The notes beneath the pieces are model-generated. The model was not told the origin of the DNA and searched no databases. It saw only the letters and a list, made by a program, of their open reading frames with translations. The translations under genes were made by a program, and so were the position numbers. Below are positions 1 to 7,920 of a stretch of DNA of 33,810 nt, in pieces. Within the stretch, counting starts at the first letter, position 1, and each line of letters opens with the position of its first letter. The DNA is from Neolewinella aquimaris (GTDB taxonomy: Bacteria > Bacteroidota > Bacteroidia > Chitinophagales > Saprospiraceae). The stretch spans positions 1 through 33,810 of the forward strand of contig NZ_JACIFF010000013.1 of NCBI RefSeq assembly GCF_014197245.1, read 5' to 3'.

Positions 1-98
1 TTGGCGAATGCTCCCATCCCCCGCCCGCCTTCCTGTCGGGTGGGCCGACTAAAGATTCTTGCCCCTTCCCCGGCCTGACGTGGGCGCTCCCGTTGGGC
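1..98 (+). other. attC site, right part only
   Basis: This is the tail of an attC site cut by the window edge. The R' core GTTGGGC lies at 92-98, preceded by the G+C-rich L' arm (GGCCTGACGTGGGCG around 73-87). The same arm is seen in the complete sites ending at 12218 and 29904. Cassette recombination would join between G92 and T93. Confidence 0.75.
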
Positions 99-103
99 GA
101 CAT

Positions 104-121
104 GCCGCCATTAAAGGCGGC
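104..121 (+). other. Cassette-leading hairpin (GCCGCC-ATTAAA-GGCGGC)
   Basis: A perfect 6-bp stem with an A+T-rich loop begins 11 bases after the start of this cassette and ends 43 bases before the gene. Four other gene cassettes have the same kind of hairpin at the same place, with different stem bases. It could affect mRNA stability, translation or folding of the recombination site; the role is not shown. Confidence 0.55.
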
Positions 122-164
122 ACGAAAGGAGAAATCATCAGAGGTTAGAGGTTATCGGTCTACA

Positions 165-806
165 ATGCATAAATTCAGAATACTTGTATTGAGCATTTTC
201 ATACTGACTGCTACTTGCGATGAGAATGGTGGACGTACCGTTCAGAATCTACCAACACGTCAAGACGCGAGTAGCTTTTTTATGTCAATTCCAGATTCCA
301 TACAGAGGAAGACTGATTTCAAGGCTACAATAGCGGAACAAGACATTATGTCCATTCAGTATACGAACGGAGAGCAGGACTATGTACTGTTGGTGTTTGA
401 GGGTGAATATAGCAAACAGAATCTTCGGAAAAGAGAGACATACTACTCTAGCCAACAACCTAAGTCGTACGAGTACTTCGATAGCAATGGTAGACGGTCT
501 GGCACCAGCACAGTATTTTATGAGAGCGGTTGTACAAAGGATAGAGTCCGGTACCAGAACGGATTATATGAAGGTATATCAGAGAGCTACTATCCAAATT
601 GTACGCTGAAGAGCAAGACGAGTTTTTCCGGGGGCGTCCCTAACGGTGTTGATTCTATGTGGTATGAGAACGGGAAAGTTAAAGAAATCTTTGTGTACCG
701 CGACGGCTCCTTAGTTGACACCGGATACGTATACAAAATAGATGGGAGATTAAAAATTAAATACGTATTTGCCAATAACGAGTTGGTAGATTCAATAATT
801 TATTAG
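165..806 (+). CDS. Putative lipoprotein with MORN-type (YwqK-like) repeats
   Basis: A 213-residue secreted protein. I start it at ATG 165 (MHKFRILVLS...) because the upstream in-frame TTG at 93 lies inside the attC core. Residues 4-17 form a hydrophobic signal peptide and C18 is followed by DEN, which fits a lipoprotein; the -1 residue is T, not the usual G/A/S, so lipidation is likely rather than certain. The C-terminal two thirds contain degenerate repeats of the type G-x-Y-E-G-x-S-E-S-Y-Y-P-N and D-S-M-W-Y-E-N-G-K-V-K-E, as in MORN_2/YwqK proteins. Those proteins are often labelled antitoxins, but here no partner is present and an envelope location is more likely. It is the only gene of cassette 93-1342. 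Function unknown. Confidence 0.7.
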   Translation: MHKFRILVLSIFILTATCDENGGRTVQNLPTRQDASSFFMSIPDSIQRKTDFKATIAEQDIMSIQYTNGEQDYVLLVFEGEYSKQNLRKRETYYSSQQPKSYEYFDSNGRRSGTSTVFYESGCTKDRVRYQNGLYEGISESYYPNCTLKSKTSFSGGVPNGVDSMWYENGKVKEIFVYRDGSLVDTGYVYKIDGRLKIKYVFANNELVDSIIY

Positions 807-1127
807 ACACTATAGTTAATGGCGCGTTTATCGAGGCCGTTTAAAATGAATGATAGCTTAGGAAGGGTGATTGAATAGAGTAATCAGGCACCGTCAAGCT
901 AGGCCTGACGATGAAGGCGCTTTAAGGAACGCAACCAGTTGACTGTATGGACAATAAGATAGCCAATGACTAAGTAGCCAGGTACATTGGTGATCTACTT
1001 CAATCATTCAGAATGCGAAAAGCAAAGTCAGCAAACCGTTCTTCCTAGCTGCCGCGTAGAGACAGTAACCATCTCGCGCTATCAAAAAGAATGGTAGGTA
1101 TTGTCTGGCGGCAGGAAGAGCAGAATC
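807..1127. other. Non-coding 3' part of the lipoprotein cassette
   Basis: About 320 bases between the stop codon and the attC core with no convincing ORF. Bases 1048-1092 (AGCTGCCGCGTAGAGACAGT and following) resemble 8637-8680 and the matching stretch near 22780-22820, in each case close upstream of an attC site. The stretch around 890-920 (CACCGTCAAGC...GGCCTGACG) recalls attC arms and could be a decayed site left by fusion of two cassettes. That last point is speculative. Confidence 0.4.
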
Positions 1128-1348
1128 GCCCAACATCACGCCTACGTCAACCGGGGCAGGGTGGAGGTGAAGTTGGTGGGTGCTAGGGTGCCCGGTGCCG
1201 GCACGTCGCCAATGGCCCAAAAGCTCCCGGCGCTACGCTCTGGTCGGTTTTGGCCCATGCCGCCGCGCCGCCCCCTCGTGGGTGGGAAAGGTGGTGATGG
1301 TCGCTTCGGTCGGTGCCAGCCCCGGCTGCGTAGGCGTATGCGTTGGGC
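1128..1348 (+). other. attC site (long form)
   Basis: R'' core GCCCAAC at 1128-1134 and R' core GTTGGGC at 1342-1348. The arms CACGCCTACGTCAACCGGGG and CCCCGGCTGCGTAGGCG are near-complementary, with a large variable loop between them. The R'' extension TCGCCCAAC matches the start of this cassette (TTGGGCGA at 93). Confidence 0.85.
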
Positions 1349-1384
1349 GAAACATGGACTACAGTTGATGTATTCCGATAACAG

Positions 1385-1415
1385 TTGCAATTAATCGTAA
1401 ACTTTCGTATCTTTG
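1385..1415 (+). promoter_or_regulatory. Bacteroidota-type promoter of the first GNAT/Xre pair
   Basis: TTG at 1385-1387 and TATCTTTG at 1408-1415 (matching TAnnTTTG) are 20 bases apart, the -33/-7 arrangement of the Bacteroidota major sigma factor. The gene starts 16 bases downstream at ATG 1432, so the leader is very short. The direct repeat ACAGTTG at 1361-1367 and 1381-1387 overlaps the promoter and might be an operator; that is weak. Confidence 0.65.
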
Positions 1416-1431
1416 CTACAGTTCATTGACT

Positions 1432-1911
1432 ATGGCATTGAAAGATAAGAAATCAGGAAAGACTCTCAGATCGATTGTTTCAAGAGTGGTCGAAGCAGAC
1501 TATAAACTGATCAGCGAATCGGATGAATTCAGTTTCGATTGGAATGAAGAGGTTGAGAACGAAGTCTTCAAAATCTATCTTAGAGACCAAAGTGATAACA
1601 TATTAGGTCTGTTGTCTATAATCGACTATCCAGATGAGCTAAGGATTCATCTGAATCTGTTAGAGGTTGGCAAGACGAATATTGGCCAAACTAAGAAGAT
1701 TGATAATATAGCAGGCTGCCTAATAGCTGTTGCTTGCAAAATTTCCTTCGATCGGAATTATTTTGGATTTGTTTCGTTAAAGCCGAAGACTAGACTTATA
1801 CCTCTATACAAAGAGAAATATGGATTCGATCAATATGGAAGATTGCTAGCAGTTGACGGTGATTCTTCCAATCAGTTAATTAAAAAATACCTGCACGATG
1901 AAGAAGAGTGA
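1432..1911 (+). CDS. GNAT-like acetyltransferase, probable toxin of a toxin-antitoxin pair
   Basis: A 159-residue protein started at ATG 1432, directly behind a promoter; an in-frame TTG at 1426 is less likely. The core (roughly 68-130) has the strand-helix pattern of GNAT enzymes: LRIHLNLLEV, then DNIAGCLIAVACKISF, then FGFVSLKPKTRLIPLYKEKY. The protein at 31211-31723 has the same order (LYMNNIEV, RVAGGLIAFACYKSF, LGYLSFTSKTQLIELYENKY), so both belong to one family. The acetyl-CoA loop is poorly conserved here. The last codons (HDEEE stop) overlap the start of the Xre gene by 14 bases, implying translational coupling. Known GNAT toxins acetylate aminoacyl-tRNA, but the substrate here is unknown and the toxin role rests on gene order. 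Confidence 0.65.
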   Translation: MALKDKKSGKTLRSIVSRVVEADYKLISESDEFSFDWNEEVENEVFKIYLRDQSDNILGLLSIIDYPDELRIHLNLLEVGKTNIGQTKKIDNIAGCLIAVACKISFDRNYFGFVSLKPKTRLIPLYKEKYGFDQYGRLLAVDGDSSNQLIKKYLHDEEE

Positions 1912-2440
1912 AAATATTTACAAGCAGTTGAGCAAGCAATTGTCCGATGATGAAATTGTTGATAGTTATGTATTCAACGATGATAGTTTAAGTGATGCTG
2001 AACAAGTACTTGCAGACAAAGAGTTTCGAGAATTAAGGATGAAGAAGTTAAAGGAGATGACCGATGCAGAAAGGCTCTTCGGTAACCTTATGCGTATAAA
2101 ATATCGGATTTTGGACTATTTTGATTCAGCCAAATATGATGAAGTATTTAGCTTCTCAAATCAATTAAGAGAATACTCCAAAATAATTGGTCGTAGTAAT
2201 AAGGATTTCGCAAATGACTTAGATGTTCACCATACTAAGTTAAGCCGGTTAATCAACGGAAAAGATAGCCCTAGCATTGAACTGATGTATAGATTAGGTG
2301 AGCACAGTAAAGGGGAGTTGCCCGCGCACTACTGGTGGCGCCTGCACTCGAAAGAACTGGAATATAAGATAATTACTGATTTAGAAAAGAGAATGTCAGA
2401 ATCGCAAAGGGTTACAAACTCAATACAGATAAGAGCTTAG
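1898..2440 (+). CDS. Xre-family helix-turn-helix protein, probable antitoxin
   Basis: A 180-residue protein whose ATG lies inside the end of the GNAT gene. Residues ~98-135 form an HTH of the Xre/HigA type (FANDLDVHHTKLSRLINGKD), followed by a helix with PAHYWWRLHSKELEY. The partner antitoxin at 31710 has PAIWLHIESKNEL at the corresponding place. The charged N-terminal half (1-60) is probably the segment that contacts or neutralises the toxin. It is expected to bind the GNAT protein and repress the operon promoter at 1385-1415. Toxin-first order is unusual for relBE-like pairs but common for HigBA and GNAT/Xre pairs. Antitoxin assignment is from family and context. Confidence 0.7.
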   Translation: MKKSENIYKQLSKQLSDDEIVDSYVFNDDSLSDAEQVLADKEFRELRMKKLKEMTDAERLFGNLMRIKYRILDYFDSAKYDEVFSFSNQLREYSKIIGRSNKDFANDLDVHHTKLSRLINGKDSPSIELMYRLGEHSKGELPAHYWWRLHSKELEYKIITDLEKRMSESQRVTNSIQIRA

Positions 2441-2455
2441 AAAGAATTAAAATTC

Positions 2456-2515
2456 GCCCAACACTGCAGCCACGTCCATGCGCTTATGCGCACGTCGTGG
2501 CTGCCCCCGTTCGGC
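2456..2515 (+). other. attC site (short form, ~60 bp)
   Basis: R'' GCCCAAC at 2456-2462 and R' GTTCGGC at 2509-2515. The arms GCAGCCACG and CGTGGCTGC pair almost perfectly, and CATGCGC/GCGCACG extends the stem. R'' belongs to the cassette that starts GTTGGGCGAA at 1342, and R' is contributed by the next cassette, so the outer cores mismatch as expected. Confidence 0.85.
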
Positions 2516-2521
2516 GAAACA

Positions 2522-2537
2522 GCCGGCATTAGCCGGC
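2522..2537 (+). other. Cassette-leading hairpin (GCCGGC-ATTA-GCCGGC)
   Basis: A perfect 6-bp stem with an ATTA loop starts 12 bases into the cassette. It matches the position and loop type of the hairpins at 104-121 and 31060-31076. The first gene of the cassette starts 88 bases further on. Confidence 0.55.
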
Positions 2538-2624
2538 ACATACTGATGAAGGACTAATCTCTATTAAATCTAGTGAACGTAAAATCATTCATGAATCTAC
2601 AATAACTCAAATAGGTCGGAGCAG

Positions 2625-2897
2625 ATGAAATTAACGCCTATTTTATTGATTGGAGTTATTACCGTGCCGATGTCTTGTTATCTGTTGTACTTAGCTATAG
2701 ATCAGACTAGCATGTTCATGGGAGGGGTATATTCTATCGCGGCAATTCTATTAAGCGTCATTAGCTTACTTGTTGTACCTTTAGAACAAGTTATAGTATC
2801 AGAACTACCAGATACATGCACTCGTACCATATGGATGATTGAAGTATTTTTAATCGCTTCATTGTCTTTCGCATCTTGGATTCTACTTCCACAATAA
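2625..2897 (+). CDS. Small membrane protein, unknown function
   Basis: A 90-residue, strongly hydrophobic protein with three likely transmembrane helices: residues 4-26 (ILLIGVITVPMSCYLLYLAI), 32-51 (GGVYSIAAILLSVISLLVV) and 68-88 (WMIEVFLIASLSFASWILL). No recognisable motif. It shares its cassette with the membrane protein at 3016. The 118 bases between the genes hold no attC site, so both move together. They could form a complex, but nothing shows this. Small, but the clean membrane topology supports a real gene. Confidence 0.55.
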   Translation: MKLTPILLIGVITVPMSCYLLYLAIDQTSMFMGGVYSIAAILLSVISLLVVPLEQVIVSELPDTCTRTIWMIEVFLIASLSFASWILLPQ

Positions 2898-3015
2898 AAT
2901 AGAAGAAAGTACTGAATGATCAATAACTGCTTGTTTTTAACTATTGTCGAACATTACTGGTGTGGGCAAGTCGAGCAATATTCATAACACGCCAAAACAT
3001 ATATAATGTGTTTTT

Positions 3016-3645
3016 ATGGAAGTTTATAATAAGTTGGACATTAAATCATATATACCATCTGCTCAAAAAAAATATCTAAGCAATGATCCCGGCTCTATTA
3101 CATACAGGTTGACATCTTCGAAACTCCAGTTTAGCAATACTTACAGTGTGCAGCAGTCAGTTGAATACACTCAAGGGAAATTTATGAAAGTATTAGATAC
3201 TGTTGGCGCTTTGCTGCTTGCATTCCTTTGTCTAGGATTTGTATTTGGAAATTTTTTAATCCCTGATTTAATTGAGGATTTTTATATTGCAGGCCCCATA
3301 CTGGCTATCGTTGGTTTTGTGTTTCTTGGGAGCGCAATTGTAAAATGGACAGGAGATGAAGCTATTAGAAAACTATATATTGATAATCAAGGCTTGAAGC
3401 TAAGTGGGTGGCGTGCCGTAAAATGGGAAGATATTAAAGACATATTTATCAAGGAATTTTCGGGCTCAGATGTTGGAATGATTAATTCCTATTTAATCAT
3501 CATTGCAGAAAATAAAATTCTATCTTTAGATTTGTCAGGTTTAAAGTCGAATAAGCCAAATCAGATAGTTTTAATGAGATCAGATATTACAGATATAAAA
3601 GAGGATCTAACATATTTTTGGAGTGTCCACAAAAATAAAGAATGA
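3016..3645 (+). CDS. Membrane protein with a PH-like cytoplasmic domain, unknown function
   Basis: A 209-residue protein. Residues 60-80 and 90-110 are two transmembrane helices. The C-terminal 95 residues (KLYIDNQGLKLSGWRAVKWEDIKDIFI...) have the alternating strand pattern of bacterial PH-like domains attached to two-helix membrane segments (YcxB/STM3941-like); the WEDI motif is typical of those folds. This is a fold-level resemblance, not a family assignment. It is the second gene of cassette 2510-3851 and ends 5 bases before the attC core. No catalytic residues are evident. Confidence 0.6.
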   Translation: MEVYNKLDIKSYIPSAQKKYLSNDPGSITYRLTSSKLQFSNTYSVQQSVEYTQGKFMKVLDTVGALLLAFLCLGFVFGNFLIPDLIEDFYIAGPILAIVGFVFLGSAIVKWTGDEAIRKLYIDNQGLKLSGWRAVKWEDIKDIFIKEFSGSDVGMINSYLIIIAENKILSLDLSGLKSNKPNQIVLMRSDITDIKEDLTYFWSVHKNKE

Positions 3646-3649
3646 ATTC

Positions 3650-3857
3650 GCCGAACACCGCGCCCAACGTCAACCGGGGCTGGTAGTTGAAAGCTAGTGA
3701 TTTCTATTGGGTATCCGGGGTCGTGTCGTCGCCAATGGTCCAAAAGCTCCCGATGGTCGGTTTTGGCCCATGCCGCCGACCCGCCCCCTCATTCGTTTAC
3801 TGAAAGCTGGTCGGTTCTAGTGATGGAGCCCCGGCTGCGTGGGCGCACCCGTTAGTG
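3650..3857 (+). other. attC site (long form)
   Basis: R'' GCCGAAC at 3650-3656 and R' GTTAGTG at 3851-3857. The arms CGCCCAACGTCAACCGGGGC and GCCCCGGCTGCGTGGGCGC are complementary. The extended R'' TTCGCCGAAC matches this cassette's start (GTTCGGCGAA at 2509), while R' comes from the next cassette. Confidence 0.85.
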
Positions 3858-3874
3858 GCAATAAAGAACACATA

Positions 3875-4531
3875 ATGACCCAAAGTCAACAACAATCGTA
3901 TAGATTATTCATTCCTGGCGTAGTAGTCTTGCTCTATGTATTTGCTCTCGACAAAACTTTGCTTACCAGCTATAAAATTATCGAAAATTCGATTGGTGAT
4001 GAGAGAACAATTGTATATTCCACGTATGTGATAATAGCGTCTATTATAGGAGCTATCTATATGATTTTCAAAGTAAGGTTTGCGGTCTGGGATATGTATC
4101 TACCTGTTGTCCAAAGACACATTATCCACCGACTATTAACTTTCGCTGGCCGAAAATACGATTCATTATATTTTGCGGATATTAAAAACGTAAAAAAAGT
4201 TATGAATGTATTCTACCAACTCATAGATAACGACAATTCTCTTACAACTCGATCAAATACAGTAAGATTAAATGGTCTGGTTTGGACTTCAATAATGGAT
4301 CTCGCAGTTATATCGCTAGTTGTATTCGGAGTAGTATTTACCTATGGTTTAGTGACACTCAATAGTGATTTCGTACTTTGGTCCTATTTCCCGTCACTCA
4401 TAGCCCTTTTATGCCTAATAACGCTTCCTGTCATCACAAATTCTCACATAGAAGCAGGTGACAAGCAATTAGACTACATCGGTCAACACATGAAGAATGA
4501 ACTTACAATCAAGCTGAATGAAATTTTGTGA
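3875..4531 (+). CDS. Four-helix membrane protein coupled to a DndC-like gene
   Basis: A 218-residue protein from ATG 3875; the longer reading from GTG 3839 would start inside attC. Likely transmembrane helices are at residues 10-28, 47-66, 138-160 and 170-188, giving two helical hairpins around a charged ~70-residue middle domain (GRKYDSLYFADIKNVKKVMN). I recognise no named family. The general layout recalls SLATT-type two-hairpin membrane effectors of nucleotide-signalling conflict systems, but no specific motif supports that. Its last 14 bases overlap the start of the DndC-like gene, so the two are almost certainly co-translated and probably work together. A membrane effector or anchor role is an inference. 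Confidence 0.6.
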   Translation: MTQSQQQSYRLFIPGVVVLLYVFALDKTLLTSYKIIENSIGDERTIVYSTYVIIASIIGAIYMIFKVRFAVWDMYLPVVQRHIIHRLLTFAGRKYDSLYFADIKNVKKVMNVFYQLIDNDNSLTTRSNTVRLNGLVWTSIMDLAVISLVVFGVVFTYGLVTLNSDFVLWSYFPSLIALLCLITLPVITNSHIEAGDKQLDYIGQHMKNELTIKLNEIL

Positions 4532-5591
4532 AAAATGCCTTAATCCAATATCAGAAAAAAATGAATTTAGTATACAAGTAATCTCAGAAGAATTATTAGC
4601 AGATCCTAGAGATTGGATTATAGGGTACAGTGGAGGAAAAGATAGTTCTACAGTCTTGGCTTTGGTGCTAGAATCTTTAAGACGAACTCGATCTGACAAA
4701 ACAGTTACAATAGTTTATTGCGATACGGGAGTTGAAATTCCTTTGGTTAATGAATATGTATATACTGTATTCAATAATCTTACTGAAGAATGTAAATTAT
4801 TTAATATTAATGTTCAAATCAAGGTTGCTAAGCCAAAGTTGGAAGATACCTTCTTCGTCAAGGTAATTGGCCGCGGTTACCCAAGCCCAACAAATAAATT
4901 TAGATGGTGTACCGATAGATTGAGAATAAACCCTATTAAGCAAATGATTCCTGATGACACTAATGTTACAGTATTATTAGGAGTAAGAAAAGGAGAAAGT
5001 ATAGAAAGAGACCGTACAATAACTAAACACTCAACAGATGGTATATACAGATATAAGCAAGTAGGGAATTCTAATGTGTCTATCTTTAGTCCTATAATAG
5101 ACTATTCAACTAGAGATGTGTGGGAAACACTCAAGCACAGTAAATTTCCACAAAGTATAGACTATCAGGTGTTAGGAGAACTCTACCGATCTGCTGGCGC
5201 AGAATGCCCAGTCATAAAAGATCCAAAAGGAAGCGCATGTGGAAAAGGTAGATTTGGTTGTTGGACATGTACAGTGGTACGTCAAGATTCAGCTGTGACT
5301 TTACTCATCGAGCAAGGTTACGAAAATTTAAGACCTCTGCTAAAATTTAGGAATTGGTTGTATCTCGCGAGAGATAATCCTAAGTTTCGATGTAAAAAAC
5401 GACGAAACCTCCAGCCAGGTCTTGGTCCACTGACTTTATCTGCAAGAGAAATAATTTTGGAAAAGTTGTTGGAAGCGCAGAACGTATCGAAAATTAAATT
5501 GATAACTCAGGCAGAGATTGATCTCATTCAAGAGCTTTGGAAAAAAGATAAAAATTCAATGTCATATCTACACATAGAAAAATGCCACTAA
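4518..5591 (+). CDS. DndC-like PP-loop sulfurtransferase / PAPS-reductase-family protein
   Basis: A 357-residue protein. Residues 38-43 are the PP-loop SGGKDS that binds ATP. C131 sits in FRWCTDRLR, residues 155-164 read GVRKGESIER, and C230, C241, C248 and C251 (AEC...SAC...FGCWTC) could hold an Fe-S cluster. These features, in this order, match DndC of the DNA phosphorothioation system rather than classical CysH. DndC is usually about 500 residues, so this is a compact version. Two further cysteines (C4, C7) form an N-terminal CxxC. No dndA, dndD, dndE or ssp gene is nearby; its only partner is the membrane protein it overlaps by 14 bases. By homology it should adenylate a substrate and transfer sulfur. 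Whether DNA is the substrate is unknown. Confidence 0.75.
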   Translation: MKFCEKCLNPISEKNEFSIQVISEELLADPRDWIIGYSGGKDSSTVLALVLESLRRTRSDKTVTIVYCDTGVEIPLVNEYVYTVFNNLTEECKLFNINVQIKVAKPKLEDTFFVKVIGRGYPSPTNKFRWCTDRLRINPIKQMIPDDTNVTVLLGVRKGESIERDRTITKHSTDGIYRYKQVGNSNVSIFSPIIDYSTRDVWETLKHSKFPQSIDYQVLGELYRSAGAECPVIKDPKGSACGKGRFGCWTCTVVRQDSAVTLLIEQGYENLRPLLKFRNWLYLARDNPKFRCKKRRNLQPGLGPLTLSAREIILEKLLEAQNVSKIKLITQAEIDLIQELWKKDKNSMSYLHIEKCH

Positions 5592-5721
5592 CATTGCGCC
5601 ATCGTCAAGCCGGCGACGAGGCTGTTGGGTGTCGATGAAGCCTCTATAAGCTATCTGAAAGTTACTCGAGGTCCGGATGCTGTCTGGTGGTAGCCGGCCT
5701 GCGGTGGCGCCCTCGTTGGCG
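5586..5721 (+). other. attC site
   Basis: R'' CACTAAC at 5586-5592 and R' GTTGGCG at 5715-5721. The arms GCGCCATCGTCAAGCCGGC and GCCGGCCTGCGGTGGCGC pair. The extended R'' GCCACTAAC is the exact complement of GTTAGTGGC, the unusual start of this same cassette at 3851. This is the clearest proof of the cassette boundaries. R'' overlaps the stop codon of the DndC-like gene. Confidence 0.88.
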
Positions 5722-6865
5722 GATATGCCATCATACCAGACCACTCAGCATCACCGAAAAATGAGAGAAACGGCAACCAATAAATTACGCTACTGCAAGG
5801 ATCAGCAAACTCGCCCGGATGATGGCCAAAAGGATAGCTATGTCAGCATTGAGTCGTCCAGTAGCCGGCTAGAATCAGTGATTGATAAGAACGCTACCGC
5901 CCAAACCAAGACCCGCATCACCGGTATTACGCTACCGCACCGACCACCACGTTCTACCTGGAAGATGGCGGCTGTGCTTACCCTTTCACCGTTGAGTTAG
6001 ATGGTGGCCGTTGAGAATTATTTATTTGTTACGAACGCTGCCGTTGATGCCTGAGCACGCAGGACACTTATTACGCTACCGTACGGACAACTCTTTCTAC
6101 CTGGATGATGGCCGCCGTGCTTACTCTTTCACCGTAGAATTATTTGGTCGCCGTCGAGAATTATTTATTTGCTACGAACGTTGCCGTTGAGGCCTGAGCC
6201 CGCAGGACACTTATTATGCTACCGCACGGCTCAGGACACTCACCATTAGGGGTTCACATTGAGCTAACTCCTAGATTGAGCTACTCGGTGGACGGAAGGA
6301 TCTATTTCTTCCGATCAGTCTAGGATCAGTAACAAAGATCGAAATCATCCACTCATAAAATTGCCAGCCGCACCAACGACTTTATCCATTCATCATCAAT
6401 CATCATCCATCAATTTCAGCCGGATGGTTGTTGGGTGGCGAGAATGCCCGGCTGGCTGGCGCTGGCGTCAATCGGCAAAAATTCCCCTGCTCGGGGGTTT
6501 TTGCAGATGCCAGCCACCCCCACCCAGCCTTGCTGGTAACCGGATTGTCTTTAGTGCTCAATGGTGGCCTCATTCCAGATTTACCCATAGCTGCCGCAGC
6601 GTGGCCGGCCAGCGTTTCAGACGAGAGGGTTGAGCGACAGGGATTATTTGTAAGAATCAATACTGATGAAGGTGCCTCTCCGATTACCTTGAGCAATCGA
6701 CCAAGACTAGAGATTTAATTATAAAAAGCACATCCGCCAACACCGTGCATACGCCAACCCGGCGAGGGTGGGGGAGGGTTCTGCTTGGAGAAGGAGTGAG
6801 AGCTTGGTGTGTCTCGGTGCTGATAGAGCTAGTCGGTGGTAGCCGGGCTGACGTCTGCACACCCG
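5716..6865 (+). repeat. Repeat cassette, copy 1 (1150 bp; decayed gene family)
   Basis: First of nine complete copies of one cassette type starting TTGGCGGATATGCCATCATA and ending in the same attC type. An ATG at 5761 opens a frame MRETATNKLRYCKDQQTRPDD...SRLES that resembles the other copies' MKAATKKLRYRKG... but shifts frame after about 40 codons (near 5880). Two ~144-bp repeat units follow (around 5935-6220). The terminator-like hairpin is at 6473-6506. A 3' frame at 6428-6718 ends FVRINTDEGASPITLSNRPR-LEI stop, matching the other copies. No intact protein is likely. It is nearly identical to the copy at 29899-31048. Confidence 0.7.
6473..6506. terminator. Conserved A-run/GC-stem/T-run hairpin, repeat copy 1
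   Basis: GCAAAAA, CCCC, a short loop, GGGG and TTTTTGC form a bidirectional terminator-like hairpin, enlarged by outer arms (GCTGGCG / TGCCAGC). This copy has CGGC in place of the usual CTGC at the left foot, which breaks one pair. Loop bases here are TGCTC. Confidence 0.5.
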
Positions 6866-6871
6866 TTGGCG
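6735..6871 (+). other. attC site of repeat copy 1
   Basis: R'' CGCCAAC at 6735-6741 and R' GTTGGCG at 6865-6871. The inner arms CGTGCATACGCCAACCCGGC and GCCGGGCTGACGTCTGCAC pair with mismatches. R'' is complementary to the start of its own cassette. Confidence 0.85.
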
Positions 6872-7864
6872 GATATGCCATCATACCAGACGACACAGCA
6901 GTGCCGAAATATATGAAAGCGGCAACCAAGAAATTACGCTACCGCAAGGGGCCGAATGCTTCCCGGATGATGGTCGAGAGGATGATTACCTCAGCATCAA
7001 GTCGCTCGGTAGCCGCTTAGAATCACCGAATTGACGAGAACGCTACCGCTCGAGCCTGATCTGACATCACAGATATTACGCTACCGCACGGACCACCACT
7101 ATCTACCTGGAAGATAGCCGGCGTGCTTGCCCTTTCACCGTTGAGTTAGATGGTAGCCATTGAGAATTATTTATTTGTTACGAACGCTGCCGTTGAGGCC
7201 TGAGCCCGCAGGACACTTATTATGCTACCGCACGGCTCAGGACACTCACCATTTAGTGGTCCACATTGAGCGAACTACCAGATTGAGCTACTCGGTGGAC
7301 GGAAGGATCTATTTCTTCCGGTCAGTCTAGGATCAGTAACAAAGATCAAAATCATCCACTCATAAAATTGCCAGCCGCACCGACGACTTCATCCATTCAT
7401 CATCCATCAATTTCAGCCGGATGGTTGTTGAGTGGCGAGGATGCCCGGCTGGGTGGCGCTGGCGTCAATCTGCAAAAATTCCCCTCCCCGGGGGTTTTTG
7501 CAGATGCCAGCCACCCCCACCCAGCCTTGCTAGTAACCGGATTGCCTTCAGTGCCTAATAGTGACCCCATTCCAGATTTACCCATAGCTGCCGCAGCGTG
7601 GTCGCTACCGTTGCAGACGAGAGGTGGAGCGGTAGGGATTATTTATTTATAAGAATCAATACTGGTGAAGGTGCCTTTACAGTTGCCTTGAGCAATCGAC
7701 CAGGACTAGAGATTTAATAAAAAGGAGCACATCCGCCAACACCGTGCATACGCCAACCCGGCGAGGGTGCGGGAGGGTTCTGTTTGGAGAAGGAGTGAGA
7801 GGTTAATGTGTCTCGGTGCTGATAGAGCTAGTCGGTGGTAGCCGGGCTGACGTCTGCACACCCG
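6866..7864 (+). repeat. Repeat cassette, copy 2 (999 bp; decayed gene family)
   Basis: Same cassette type, joined directly to copy 1. ATG at 6913 (MKAATKKLRYRKG) is 47 bases from the cassette start. The frame is broken soon after (an altered AAGGGGCCGAAT) and again by TGA in AATTGACGAG, a stop shared with the copies at 20853 and 22957. There is one fewer 144-bp unit than in copy 1. The terminator-like hairpin is at 7470-7503 and the 3' frame ends ALSNRPGLEI stop near 7718. Confidence 0.7.
7470..7503. terminator. Conserved hairpin, repeat copy 2
   Basis: CTGCAAAAA pairs with TTTTTGCAG around a CCCC/GGGG core, with loop bases TCCCC. The outer arms GGCTGGGTGGC and CACCCAGCC extend the stem. Confidence 0.5.
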
Positions 7865-7870
7865 TTGGCT
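7734..7870 (+). other. attC site of repeat copy 2
   Basis: R'' CGCCAAC at 7734-7740 and R' GTTGGCT at 7864-7870, the latter from the next cassette (TTGGCTGACATCC). The arms are as in copy 1. Confidence 0.85.
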
Positions 7871-7920
7871 GACATCCATACCCCGCAGGACAAGAAAACC
7901 GACAGCTCAAAACTGGATAA

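Noticed and set aside
1008..1390. Several ORFs of 60-97 codons on both strands over the attC at 1128-1348
   Set aside because: They arise from the G+C-rich palindrome; their products are low-complexity R/P/G-rich, and similar ones appear over other long attC sites.
2935..2985. An attC site between the two membrane-protein genes
   Set aside because: GTCGAACATT resembles an R'' core and TATTG-TCGA/TCGA-CAATA can pair weakly, but there is no R' core or G+C-rich arm.
4518..5591. Classical CysH PAPS reductase of sulfate assimilation
   Set aside because: The GVRKGESIER motif and the C-terminal cysteine cluster with CWTCTVV fit DndC-like proteins, and no sulfate-assimilation gene is near.
6403..6696. 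Minus-strand ORFs of ~60-140 codons overlapping the repeat-cassette hairpins (also at 7400, 21478, 23642, 26571 and 30586)
   Set aside because: They recur because the hairpin region is an inverted repeat; no consistent start is present, and substitutions fit the + strand frame better.
5716..7864. Repeat cassettes as insertion sequences
   Set aside because: No transposase, no terminal inverted repeats or target duplications; the boundaries coincide exactly with attC recombination points.
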